Shown: positions 1 through 10,010 of the stretch, piece after piece
Numbering within the stretch: the first letter of the stretch is position 1
How the letters are laid out: every line of letters starts with the position of its first letter
Source: Mycoplasmatales bacterium
GTDB taxonomy: Bacteria; Bacillota_I; Bacilli_A; Mycoplasmatales; Metamycoplasmataceae
Direction of reading: 5' to 3'
Assembly (NCBI GenBank): GCA_013215715.1
Contig: JABSQT010000003.1
Location: 79,011-143,010, forward strand
Length of the DNA stretch: 64,000 nt
Notes under the pieces: model-generated
Databases searched by the model: none
The model's input: only the letters and a program-made list of their open reading frames with translations
What the model was told of the DNA's origin: nothing
Program-made: the position numbers and the translations under genes

Positions 1-1040
1 CTGCGGCTGATGCTGCTGCTGCAAAAGTAAAAGCGGACCTTGTAGTTACTGCTGCTAATAAATTTAAAACAGATGCAGATAAAGTTGTAAATGCTAAACC
101 TGCTGATCTTGCTACAGCTAAAGCTAAAGCAAAACAAGCAAAAACCGATGTTGATACTGCTGTAGCAACTGCTAAAACTGCAAAAGATACAGCTGATGCT
201 TCTATTGAAAAAGCTAAAAATGTTATAGTAGCTGCTAATGCGGATGCATTACTTAAAGATGCGAAACAAAAAGCGCAAGATGCTGACAAAGTTAAAAAAG
301 ATGCTGCGGATGCGTTAAAGAATAACACTTCAACTGATAAAAATGTTATTGCTGCATTACAAAAAGCTGCGGCTGATGCTGCTGCTGCAAAAGTAAAAGC
401 GGACCTTGTAGTTACTGCTGCTAATAAATTTAAAACAGATGCAAATAAAGTTAATTCAAAACAAGCAAAAGCTAAACTAGATAGTGCAATGTTGGTTGCA
501 AAAACAGCAAAAGATACAGCTGATGCTTCTATTGAAAAAGCTAAAAATGTTATAGTTGCTGCTAATGTGGAGGCATTACTTAAAGATGCCCAACAAAAAG
601 CACAAGATGCTGATAAAGTTAAAAAAGATGCTGAAGATAAGTTAAATAAAAATACTTCAACTAATAAAAAAGTTGTAAAGGCATTGAAACAAACTGCGAA
701 TGATGCTGCAGATGCAAAAGCAAAAGCTGATCTTGTTGCTATAGCAGCTCAAAATCTTAAAACTGCTGCGGATGAGGTTGTAAATGCTAAACCTGCTGAT
801 CTTGCTGCAGCTAAAGCTAAATTCAAACAAGCAAAAACTGATTATGAGACCGCTTTAAAGAATTCAAAAAAACCAAAAAGAAAAGCACACACTTCATTAA
901 AAGAAAATGATGATAAAACTAATTCTAAAAAAACAGCTAATTGAGCCTTTATAACAACATTCTCTATTGTTGGAGCTAACTTATTAGCATTACTAACTCT
1001 ATTAATGCTTAAACTTAAAAAGAAAAGAAAGAAAAAATAA
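1..1040 (+). CDS. Repeat-rich surface protein, C-terminal part (start outside window)
   Basis: The reading frame begins at base 3 and is already open at the window edge, so the N-terminus lies upstream. The product is an Ala/Lys/Asp-rich predicted coiled coil built of 122-residue units (366 bp; the GTT codons of the VVNAKPADL motif fall at 84 and 450). The next unit is 39 bp shorter, lacking most of that motif. After the repeats comes a Lys/Asn-rich stretch, one UGA-encoded Trp (942-944), a hydrophobic segment beginning WAFITTFSIVGANLLALL and a Lys/Arg tail, which looks like a C-terminal membrane anchor with the coiled coil outside the cell. The protein at 1380-5381 has the same repeats and an almost identical anchor. 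Function unknown; probably a surface or adhesion protein. Confidence 0.85.
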
Positions 1041-1090
1041 TTTTAATTTACTATATACCAATTAAGACTAAAGTAATAATGATACTAGTA

Positions 1091-1119
1091 AAACAACTTC
1101 GAAAGGAGTTGTTTTTTTA
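1091..1119 (+). terminator. Rho-independent terminator after the first surface gene
   Basis: AACAACT and AGTTGTT arms around a short loop, followed by a run of seven T, 50 bp after the stop codon at 1038-1040. Confidence 0.75.
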
Positions 1120-1294
1120 TTAATTTATATAAGAAAATACCTTATTTGTTTATGCATATATTCTTATAATATATTCTTTGTTTAATCACTTTTTAAATCA
1201 ATATTAAACTTGCATTATGATTATTTAAACATAATTTTTTGCGTTAAATTACAGTTTAAATCCTTGAAATTATGTGGAATAGCTCATTTTAATA

Positions 1295-1330
1295 TTGTAA
1301 AAAACTCAATAAAATAAGTTAAAATATAAA
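1295..1330 (+). promoter_or_regulatory. Possible promoter of the 1380 gene
   Basis: The 339 bp gap 1041-1379 holds the terminator at 1091 and otherwise only AT-rich sequence. A TTGTAA (1295-1300) and a TAAAAT (1320-1325) are a plausible but widely spaced (19 nt) promoter. A weak purine-rich stretch precedes the ATG at 1380. Confidence 0.3.
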
Positions 1331-1379
1331 TAGTTCATTTTAAATAAATATTTAATCGCCAAATGGAATAAGAGAGAAA

Positions 1380-4300
1380 ATGAAAAAAACTAAAAAAATA
1401 GGGATGTTATCAATGGGTGCAATTGCAGCTATTACAATCCCCACAGTCATTCTTGTTAAAAATAATGAGAATAAAAATGTTGACATAAATTCAACTTCAA
1501 TACAGAATCAGAATTATAATTTGACACTTACAAAATATACAAGTAATAATTCTAAAAAAACAAAAACGCCATTATTAAAAGGAAACACCATTACAAATGG
1601 TGATGTTTCTGGTACCAATATGTTAGAAGATCAACACGGTAATATATGAGCCATGGGTAGTGGTTCGCCTTTACAAGTACTTAAAAAAGGTTCGAATACA
1701 TGACAAAATGCAGGACATAAAAATTTAATAAAAGATGGTAAAAATGGATATCTTTTCGAAGCAAAGAACGGAGATATTTATGCAGTAGGTAATCAAGGTT
1801 TTCTCCAAGTATTAAAATCAGGTGCAAAAGAATGAGTTAATACTGTTAAATATATATCTGGAAATGGAGGTATGAAAACTTCATTCGATGTTAAAGAAGG
1901 ACTAAGAATGTTTGAAGATTCTCAAGGGAATATATGAGCTTCTTCACACCAAAGGAAATTAAAAGTTTTAAGAAACGGTTCTTCAACATGAGAAGATGCT
2001 GGACATGGAAATAAGATAACATCCGGTGGGTGAATGTCTATGTTTGAAGATTCTCAAGGGAATCTTTGAGCAATGGGTGGTACAACTGAACTACAAGTTT
2101 TAAGAAAAGGTCAGTCAGAATGAGAGGATGCTTCCAAACAACAAAGTAAAGTTGTTGATGGAAGTAGTGGAACAATATTACAAGATAAAAGAGGGAATAT
2201 CTTTGTTCTTTCAAGAAATCATTTACAAGTACTAAAATCAGGTTCTGCAACTTGAACTCAAATTCCAGGGTTTGCAGGTAGCAGTTCAAAAATGTTCTTA
2301 ACAAAATCTGGTGATTTATTATTTACTAATAAAATGAATGTTTATAGACTAAAGGCTTCTGAACAGGATATTGATATTCAACACTTTGGTTCAACAGGCG
2401 GAAAATGAGAACAACTTGGGAAAAGTTCTAATAAAGGGTTAGATTCTGCAGGTGTTCAATTTGTAGAAGGGAATGATGGAACCTTATGATTCATGGGAAG
2501 ACAAGGTGTGATTTCTTATGATGGAAATGAATGGCAAAATGCTTCAAATAAAAATAATGCAATTAAAGATGGTGATTGAGGAGAATTATTTAAAGATTCT
2601 CAAGGGAATATATGAGCTTTAGGAAAAAATGTTCCATTACAAGTACTGAGACCAGGAGCTGAATATTGAGTTGATTCTCAAATGGAAGAAACGATGAAAA
2701 AATACCCTGAATTATTCGTTCATCTTGATAAACTTAAGAAAGTTAAAGAAACTCAAAAGAAAATAATTGAAATAAAGCAACGTCTTGAAAAACAATTAAA
2801 AAATAATTCTTCAAGCGATAAAAGACTTATTGATGTATTAAAACAAGCTATAAATAATGCTAGTGATGCAAAAGCAAAAGCAGATCTTGCAATTAAAGCG
2901 ATGGATGATTTATACCCAAAAATTTTCTTATCTTTAATATTAAATTCACCTCAAGCAAAAGCAGAGGTTAAAACTGCCATAGATAATACAAATCTTGCTA
3001 TAAGTACTATGGAAAAAGCATTTAATAAAACTAATTCATCTGTTGAAGAAATTGATTATGTAATCACAATAATTAATGCAGAAACATTACTTAAAGACGC
3101 AAAACAAAAAGCGCAAGATGCTGATAAAGTTAAAACAATCGCTGAAAATAAACTAAAAAATAATCCTTCAACTGATAAAAAAATTATTGCCGCATTGCAA
3201 AAAGCTGTAACCGATGCTGCTACTGCAAAAACAAAAGCGGACCTTGTGGTTACTGCTGCTAATAAATTTAAAACAGCTGCCGATGAAGTTGTAAATGCTA
3301 AACCTGCCGACCTTGTTGCAGCCAAAGCAAAATCAAAACAAGCAAAAACTGATGTTGATACTGCTATCACAACTGCTAAAGCTGCAAAAGATACAGCTGA
3401 TGCTTCTATTGAAAAAGCTAAAAATGTTATAGTTGCCAAAGCAGCGGAAGCATCACTTAAAATTGCTCAACAAAAAGCACAAGATGCTGAAAAAGTTAAA
3501 ACAATTGCTGAAGATTTATTAAAGAAAAATACTTCAACTAATAAAAATGTTATTGCTGCGTTACAAAAAGCCGTGAATGATGCTACTGCTGCAAAAACAA
3601 AAGCGGATCTTATGGTTACTGCTGCTAATAAATTTAAAACAGCTGCCGATGAAGTTGTAAATGCTAAACCTGCCGACCTTGTTGCAGCCAAAGCTAAATT
3701 AAGACAAGCAACAAACGACTTTAATCACACCGTTAATGATGCAGATTCTGCAAAAGATGCGGCTGATACTTCTATTGAAAAAGCTAAAAATGTTATAGTG
3801 GCTGCTAATGCGGATGCATTACTTAAAGACGCAAAACAAAAAGCGCAAGATGCTGGTAATGTTCAAGCAACCGCAGAAGATAAGTTAAATAAAAATACTT
3901 CAACTGATAAAAAAATTATTGCTGCATTGCAAAAAGCTGTAACCGATGCCGCTACTGCAAAAGCAAAAGCAGACCTTGTGGTTACTGCTGCTAATAAATT
4001 TAAAACAGCTGCGGATGAAGTTGTAAACGCTAAACCTGCTGGTCTTGCTGCAGCTAAAGCAAAATCAAAACAAGCAAAAACTGATGTTGATACTGCTATT
4101 GCAACTGCTAAAGCTGCAAAAGATACAGCTGATGCTTCTATTGAAAAAGCTAAAAATGTTATAGTTGCCAAAGCAGCGGAAGCATCACTTAAAATTGCTC
4201 AACAAAAAGCACAAGATGCTGAAAAAGTTAAAACAATTGCTGAAGATTTATTAAAGAAAAATACTTCAACTAATAAAAATGTTATTGCTGCGTTACAAAA

Positions 4301-5381
4301 AGCCGTGAATGATGCTACTGCTGCAAAAACAAAAGCGGATCTTATGGTTACTGCTGCTAATAAATTTAAAACAGCTGCCGATGAAGTTGTAAATGCTAAA
4401 CCTGCCGACCTTGTTGCAGCCAAAGCTAAATTAAGACAAGCAACAAACGACTTTAATCACACCGTTAATGATGCAGATTCTGCAAAAGATGCGGCTGATA
4501 CTTCTATTGAAAAAGCTAAAAATGTTATAGTGGCTGCTAATGCGGATGCATTACTTAAAGACGCAAAACAAAAAGCGCAAGATGCTGATAAAGTTAAAAA
4601 AGATGCTGAAAATAAACTAAAAAATAATACTTCAACTGATAAAAAAGTTATTGCCGCATTACAAAAAGCTGTGAATGATGCTACTACTGCAAAAACAAAA
4701 GCGGACCTTGCAGTTGCTGCTGCTAATAAATTTAAAACAGATGCCGATGAGGTTGTAAATGCTAAACCTGCTGACCTTGTTTCAGCCAAAGCTAAAGCAA
4801 AACAAGCAAAAACTGATGTTGATACCGCCATTGCAACTGCTAAAGCTGCAAAAGATGCAGCTGATGCTTCTATTGAAAAAGCTAAAGATGTTATAGTAGC
4901 CGCCAATGCAGATACATTACTTAAAGACGCAAAACAAAAAGCGCAAGATGCTGAAAAAGTTAAAGCAGCTGCAGAATATAAGTTAAAGAAAAATACTTCA
5001 ACTAATAAAAATGTTATTGCTGCATTACAAAAAGCTGTGAATGATGCTACTACCGCAAAATCAAAAGCTGACCTTATAGTCGCTGCCGCTAATAAATTAA
5101 AAATAGCTGCAGATGAAGTTGTAAATGCTAAACCTGCTGACCTTGTTGCTGCTAAAGCTAAAGCAAAGCAAGCAAAAGCTAACTTTGATACTGTATTAAT
5201 GAATACTAAAAAAACTAAAAATAAAGAAAAACCATCATTAAAAGATACTGATGTTGATAATAAAAATAAGAAAACTAAGGATTGAGCCTTTATAACAACA
5301 TTCTCTATTGTTGGAGCTAACTTATTAGCATTACTAACTTTATTAATGTTTAAACTTAAAAAGAAAAGAAAGAAAAAATAA
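1380..5381 (+). CDS. Large surface protein: propeller-like domain, 122-residue coiled-coil repeats, C-terminal anchor (1333 aa)
   Basis: Open in the UGA=Trp code across about 18 TGA codons, 1333 residues. Residues about 5-25 are a hydrophobic signal/anchor segment without a lipobox Cys. Residues about 60-430 contain repeated blades with the motif FEDSQGNIWA followed by LQVLRKG and a Trp (clear copies near residues 177, 221 and 403), resembling the bacterial two-component-regulator propeller (Reg_prop) repeat. Residues about 440-1290 are seven or so 122-residue Ala/Lys coiled-coil units. A hydrophobic anchor (WAFITTFSIVGANLLALL) and Lys/Arg tail end the protein, almost identical to that of the gene before it. 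The layout suggests a stalk with a propeller head displayed on the membrane. Function is inferred only from architecture; the repeats make length variation by recombination likely. Confidence 0.85.
2850..5200 (+). repeat. Tandem 366 bp repeats, with a 732 bp second-order duplication
   Basis: The codon GTT of VVNAKPADL recurs at 3288, 3654, 4020, 4386, 4752 and 5118, an exact 366 bp period (122 codons). A more diverged unit lies before 3288. In addition the block 3370-3854 is identical by eye to 4102-4586, an offset of 732 bp (two units), pointing to a recent duplication or gene conversion. The same repeat family continues in the gene ending at 1040. Confidence 0.9.
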
Positions 5382-5405
5382 TTTTAATTTACCACACACC
5401 AATTG

Positions 5406-5433
5406 AAACCAAGAGAGATCTTGGTTTTTGTTT
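5406..5433 (+). terminator. Terminator after the large surface gene
   Basis: AAACCAAG, a six-base loop and CTTGGTTT followed by T-rich sequence, 25 bp after the stop at 5379-5381. Confidence 0.75.
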
Positions 5434-5485
5434 ATAACCAACAAAGGCTTATATGGCATGATCTCAATTAAAAAATAAAAATGAT

Positions 5486-5513
5486 AAAACCCAAGAATAA
5501 TCTCGGGTTTTTC
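5486..5513 (-). terminator. Terminator for the convergent gene ending at 5542
   Basis: AAACCC(A)AGA and TCT(C)GGGTTT arms with one mismatch and a T-rich flank on both sides. It lies 29 bp beyond the stop codon of the minus-strand gene and may act in both directions. Confidence 0.55.
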
Positions 5514-5541
5514 TTATTCAAAATATATATTGAATTTGTAA

Positions 5542-5901
5542 TTATTTCTTAAACTTATTCTTGTAGTAATTCAATACAACTCCTCAAGAAGGTCTTCTTG
5601 TAGAATCCGATGTTGAATGTGGACCACCTGCAACAGTTGCACCTGGTGCACTTCAATATGAATTATCAAGAATATATTTTAGTTTAGTAGTTGTTGCATA
5701 TTTTTGATCATTAAAATTCGTACCTTTAATTTTTAAAAAGTTATTTTTAATAAATAATTCTTTATTTTTACAATTCTCGATATTAATTATTACTTTATTT
5801 TGATGTTCATCAGGTTTTAATAAATTATAGTTTTTAATGATAGTAACTTTATTACCCTCAATCTTTTCAACCAAACCTTTGATTCTTCATTTACTGTTCA
5901 C
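5542..5901 (-). CDS. Small hypothetical protein (119 aa)
   Basis: The GTG start at 5901 is chosen because a strong GGAGG lies five bases upstream; the downstream TTG at 5874 has no such site. Two UGA-encoded Trp (5653 and 5584) extend the frame to TAA at 5542. The first 80 residues are rich in Lys, Asn and Ile in short beta-like stretches (RIKGLVEKIEGNKVTI), which could fit a small beta-barrel such as an OB fold, but I cannot identify the family. The tail is Gly/Ser/Pro-rich and ends in basic residues. Not obviously in an operon with its neighbours. Confidence 0.6.
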
Positions 5902-5996
5902 AATAACCTCCAGATTTCTTTTTAATTATAGTACTTTAATACCATCACATAAGAAGATAATAAAGTTTAAAAGTTTAGATAATAAAAAAACACCCA

Positions 5997-7361
5997 TTAT
6001 AATGAGGATTTTTTTATTTTGGATATTATCTTTTTACTTGTTTGTTTAGAATCGATATTTTCAATAAATATTTGTTCTTTAGAAAACTCAAAAGCTTTAT
6101 ACATTATTGATTCAGGGTCATGATACATCGCATTAGCTTTTTTAAAGAATTCTTTATTTTTAAGCTCAGTTTCCCGGAATTCTTCAGAAGCAGATCTATT
6201 ATCTCTTCTTGACTCAATAACTTCATCAGAGCCCATTAAAATGAATAATAAATCAAGTTTTGGTAGTGATTGAAGTGTTCTTCAATACCTTTTCTCTTTT
6301 TTATTTCATTTTTTAATTTGTTCTTGAGAAAAATTCTTTTGTTCAATATGCAACCTAGAAAATATAAAATCATCGGTAGAATGCCTATCCATTAAACCTT
6401 TATCCAAAGCGCATAATTTTTTTAGTTGTGAAATTCTTTTATCAAAGAAACCAACTTGCATTTCATAAGCATATTTTTTCATATTATTCATATAATCACT
6501 AAATTGGTCAGTAATAATTCCTTCTCTTTCATCAAAAAGTTGAATATTATTTTCCTCTAAAAATGGTTTTAAATATTTAATAACTGTTGATTTCCCAATT
6601 GCTCCAGGGCCAATTATTGCAACTCTTAATGTTTTCTTTTTAAGTTCTGCATGAATAATGAAAAACATCAAAATTAAAAAAGAAATATTCATAATCAATA
6701 TTGATACATCAATCACTGCAATGCCACCAAAAAATAAAATTGCAACAATATTTTTAATTACTCATAAATATCAAGTTTGTTTATAACCCTTCACCATCAT
6801 AATCATCCCAACCAACGTTAAAGCATTCATTAATGAGTCAAGAATCCTACCACCTCAATAAAATTTAAAGTTGGTACCATAAGTAAAATCGTTAATCTTT
6901 AAAATTTTTATCCATAAATTATTCATGAGTGGATTAACCATAATAAAGAATACAAACCCAATTACAAATATACAAACTAAAGAAGTTATAGAATATTTGG
7001 TTAGCCGGTATATAGTCATCTTTGATTTTTTGGATCTAATATTTGTGAAAATTAATACAGGAATTATTCAAAAGAAATTAACTAGAAAATCACCCGTTAA
7101 ATTTACTGATAATGCAAATAAACCAAATAAGATTGCATTAATAAATGCGAATAGTGAATGCGGATTTCTTTTCCAAAATAAGAATGTAGCCAATATACCA
7201 GTAAATGCAGCAAGTCCAGATAATGTTCCCAAAACTCTTTTTCAAGTCCCACCTGATTCTCATATCCAAGAGTTGTATGAAACGGAATATAATGAGAACA
7301 CAATTAACAGTAGCGATAAAAGTATTAACATTATTGTTTCTATTAAATTTATTTTTTTCAT
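5997..7361 (-). CDS. PnuC-type nucleoside transporter fused to a deoxynucleoside kinase (454 aa)
   Basis: One continuous frame in the UGA=Trp code. Residues about 1-230 are a multi-helix membrane domain with PnuC-family features: a WKRNPHSLFAFINAILFG region, a following hydrophobic segment with Gly-Asp and Asn, and an Asp-containing helix ending in GYKQTWYLWVIKN. Residues about 235-454 are a cytosolic P-loop kinase with Walker A GPGAIGKST, the deoxynucleoside-kinase signature DRHSTDDFIFSRLH, and an Arg-rich lid (ESRRDNRSASEE). PnuC proteins import nucleoside-like vitamins by facilitated diffusion driven by intracellular phosphorylation, so the fusion would import and trap its own substrate, most likely a deoxynucleoside. 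The kinase lacks the NadR-type GPESTGK motif, arguing against nicotinamide riboside. A TATAAT six bases before the ATG suggests a leaderless mRNA. Confidence 0.85.
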
Positions 7362-7367
7362 GATTCA

Positions 7368-7373
7368 ATTATA
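7368..7373 (-). promoter_or_regulatory. -10 box of the transporter-kinase gene
   Basis: TATAAT on the minus strand, separated from the ATG (7361-7359) by exactly six bases, with no Shine-Dalgarno between them. Confidence 0.6.
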
Positions 7374-7485
7374 AGGTTTTTAAGACTTAAAACAAATTAC
7401 TTACATATAAAAAATTGAGTAATAATTGATTTTTTTACAATAATTAAAATAATTTACACAATGATAACATATCTAATATATTAAA

Positions 7486-7506
7486 AAAGATAAGCGTTTG
7501 CTTACC
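7486..7506 (-). terminator. Terminator of the zinc-ribbon gene
   Basis: On the minus strand TAAGC, AAAC loop and GCTTA are followed by a T run, directly after the stop codon at 7508. Confidence 0.65.
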
Positions 7507-7507
7507 C

Positions 7508-7624
7508 TTAAATTTTTCCATCTGTTTGATTGGTTGTGTTACATTCTGGACAATTTCATATATGGTCATTGTTATGTAAGTATTCATGACCACATTCTTT
7601 ACATGTGAAATGATATTTTTTCAT
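7508..7624 (-). CDS. 38-residue zinc-ribbon protein
   Basis: A short gene with an AAAGGGG Shine-Dalgarno seven bases before its ATG, an internal UGA-encoded Trp and its own terminator. The product has two Cys pairs, FTCKECGHEY near the start and NCPECN near residue 25, spaced as a zinc ribbon. Such very small zinc ribbons occur as stand-alone proteins, but the partner or role cannot be read from sequence. It is transcribed opposite to the WYL regulator at 7700 and may be adjacent only by chance. Confidence 0.7.
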
Positions 7625-7687
7625 TTTTAATCCCCTTTCATGTTTTTAATCTTACAAACTAAATAGACAACATTTTGTATCTTTTGT

Positions 7688-7693
7688 TATAAT
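7688..7693 (+). promoter_or_regulatory. -10 box of the WYL regulator gene
   Basis: TATAAT with exactly six bases (TAAAGT) to the ATG at 7700 and no separate ribosome-binding site, the leaderless layout seen at many genes of this window. Confidence 0.6.
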
Positions 7694-7699
7694 TAAAGT

Positions 7700-8701
7700 A
7701 TGAAAAAAATGAAAACCGGAATTGAAATATTAAAATATCTATCAGGATTAAATAAACCAGCATCAATAAAAGAAATTACGGATTACTTAAACACATCATT
7801 CGATATAGAAAAAGAATTAAAAGAAAGAAGTGTTAAAGAATATCTTAGAGAACTTTCTTCAAGTCTTTCTTATAGCGATGGAGGAATACAAGAACCAATA
7901 ATAAAATCAATACGTGGTATTGGTGGAGGGTGAATAATTACAGAAAGTGGTAGAAATGAAATGAAAGTATGGAGTTTTGATAGTTTTAAATCAGACACAT
8001 TAAATGCAATCAATGATTCATTTCAAAGAGCTATGGTTTCTGAGACATTCCATTATAAGAAAGATTTAAAGAAAGCTAAAGGGATCCTTTATTTAGCTAA
8101 GAACTTTCATGAACATGATCATGAACATTACTTAGGTAATTCAAAAGAAATTATTGAAAGTGAAATTGTTAAGAGATTAAAAGAAGTTGCCTTAAATAAT
8201 CAATATGCATTAATTACTTTTAAATTTCTAAGATATTCCATAGATGCAAAACAAATGAAACTAAAAGTTATTAGATTAATACATGATCTTGATGAATCAT
8301 TTGTAATTTGTTCTAAACCAGAGAGTGAAGAACCAATGTACATTAATATAAGAAATATCGAAAAAATACAAAAATTAGATCAAAAGTTCTTAAGAAAATA
8401 CGAGTCTAAATATTCTTCAAATGTAAATGAGGGGAAAACCTCTATTGCAGTTCGTTCTGAACAATGAGTTAAACTTAGAATTCATAATAAACTTATGTAT
8501 GAAGTAATCGAATTGTGAATTCATGGTTGTTCCTTTGAATTTAGTGATGATAGAAAAGAAGTTATGGTCAAAAGTTATGAACACTACAAATTAATGCTTT
8601 TCTTATTTAGAACAATTGGTTGCGCAACTGTTATAGATGCTCATGAGATGATTAAAGAAAGATGAAATCAAAAGGTTAATGATATTCGTAAAATAGATTA
8701 A
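7700..8701 (+). CDS. WYL-domain transcriptional regulator (333 aa)
   Basis: Residues 1-85 form a winged helix-turn-helix (LNKPASIKEITDYL, then a wing with SIRGIGGGWIITES). Residues about 150-240 hold a beta-rich WYL-like sensor region (YALITFKFLRYSID, MYINIRNIEKI) and the last 75 residues resemble the WCX extension (VKLRIHNKLMYEVIELW). WYL regulators bind nucleic acid or nucleotides and control DNA-damage or defence genes in other bacteria; the target here is unknown. Four UGA Trp codons keep the frame open. It stands alone between two terminators. Confidence 0.7.
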
Positions 8702-8703
8702 TA

Positions 8704-8730
8704 AAAATAGGCTTTTAAACCTATTTTTTA
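8704..8730. terminator. Bidirectional terminator between the WYL regulator and the nan operon
   Basis: AAAATAGG and CCTATTTT arms with T runs on both strands, between two convergent genes. Confidence 0.75.
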
Positions 8731-8733
8731 ATA

Positions 8734-9573
8734 TTATAATAGACCTAGAATATTAGAATCATTTTTTTCTTTGGCATATGTAATTTCAGTAGAGTGTTTA
8801 AGATGCTTTGGAAAATGATGTTTTATCTCTTTAATTATTTGATCTAAAAATTTTTGTGGTGCATAACTTATACCACCGGCAAGGAAAATATGAGAAGGAT
8901 TATTCAATGCAATAATATATGAAAGCATTTTTGCTAATTCATGCGCATATGCACCAATGACTTCTTGCACCTCTTTTCAATTGTGAAAGTTATTTAATTC
9001 AGAAAATGAAAACTTATCTTTATTTGTTATCTTTGATATTCGTTTATTTAAATTTGTAGCAGAGAGATATTTATCGATAGTATCTTCTTCTTTCCATATT
9101 AATGATCCTATTTCTCCTGCAATATTATCCTTACCTAATTGAAGAACACCATTATTAACAATTGATACACCAACACCCGTACCTATGGTAATACATATAA
9201 AGTCTTTCACTTTTGTAGAATCTAATTGGTATTTGGCAAAGGCGTTGGCGTCATTCAATGCCAATCGAAATACACCTTGACCAAACCCTTTATCTATAAA
9301 GTCTTTTCAATCAAAACCATTGTATTCTTCTATATTACCTGCAATAATTAAACCTTGAGGATTAACTACACCAGTTGTAGAAACATTAATTTCATCTATT
9401 CAGTATTTTTCAGTTAAATTCAAAATAGTTTCTTTAACATCTTTTTTATATTCTTCAATATTTCTCAACTTAGATTTTATCTTTGCTTTTTTGATAATTT
9501 CTTTCCTATCATTAATTAATGCAAATTTTGTATTCGTACCCCCAACATCTATACCTAATTTTATTCTTTCCAT
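8734..9573 (-). CDS. nanK: N-acetylmannosamine kinase, ROK family (279 aa)
   Basis: Phosphorylates ManNAc at C6 with ATP, the third step of sialic-acid breakdown. The N-terminal ATP site GIDVGGTNTK, the ROK signature ALNDANAFA and the glycine-rich GTGVGVSIVNNG are all present. The Cys-rich zinc motif of many ROK sugar kinases is absent, as in some NanK proteins. Length is typical. It is the last gene of the five-gene operon, and its ATG lies inside the end of nanQ (13 bp overlap), implying translational coupling. Substrate is assigned mainly from context. Confidence 0.85.
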
Positions 9574-10010
9574 TTTCTATCCAATATTTTAATTACAGAT
9601 TTTCTTTGTAATCCATTTGAACCATCAGCTAATCAAGGTTGATGTGGTTCACCAGGTAAGAAAATAGCAATTTGACCTGGTTCTAATTTAATAATTGTTT
9701 TATTTTGTGTTTCTCTACCTAAAGAAACATCATCATCTTTTGAAAATGGTTGTGTAATTTTATAGTTTTTAAAATCAATATAACCAATTGTTTCCATTCT
9801 TGTTATTGGAACATGAATATCAATATATTTTTCATGACACTCAAATAAATTTGATTGCATTAATTCTTTTTCAAATATATATAAGAAATCTTTATCAGTC
9901 ACATTGTGTTTACCTAATTTCGCATTATCAAAATCAAACGCTTGTATTTCTTTGTATGATGGAATGATACTTTTAAATCTTTCCAATTCTTTTAGAGTAG
10001 TTATAATCAT
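9561..10010 (-). CDS. nanQ: YhcH/YjgK/YiaL family protein, sialic-acid anomerase (149 aa)
   Basis: This beta-barrel family (YhcH, NanQ) speeds interconversion of sialic-acid anomers so that the lyase receives its substrate. The motifs HEKYIDIHVPI and the conserved PGEPHQP, with metal-binding His and Glu, are visible, and the C-terminal VIKI motif is present. Length is exactly that of the family. A GGGAGG lies seven bases before the ATG, and the ATG overlaps the stop codon of the symporter (TAATG). Confidence 0.85.

Noticed and set aside
3056-4906. Long open frames on the minus strand inside the repeat region, rich in Ala, Ser and Phe
   Set aside because: They mirror the Ala/Lys-rich repeat codons of the plus-strand gene, repeat with the same 366 bp period and have no ribosome-binding sites.
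3288-5120. Regular repeats as a CRISPR array
   Set aside because: Period 366 bp, all in one coding frame, with no short identical repeat and variable spacer structure.
6306-6716. Kinase domain as NadR-type nicotinamide riboside kinase, suggested by the PnuC partner
   Set aside because: The P-loop lacks the GPESTGK pattern, and the DRHSTDD and RRDNRS segments fit deoxynucleoside kinases.
6925-7374. 149-codon plus-strand frame opposite the transporter-kinase gene
   Set aside because: Antisense shadow of hydrophobic codons; the minus frame shows clear family motifs.
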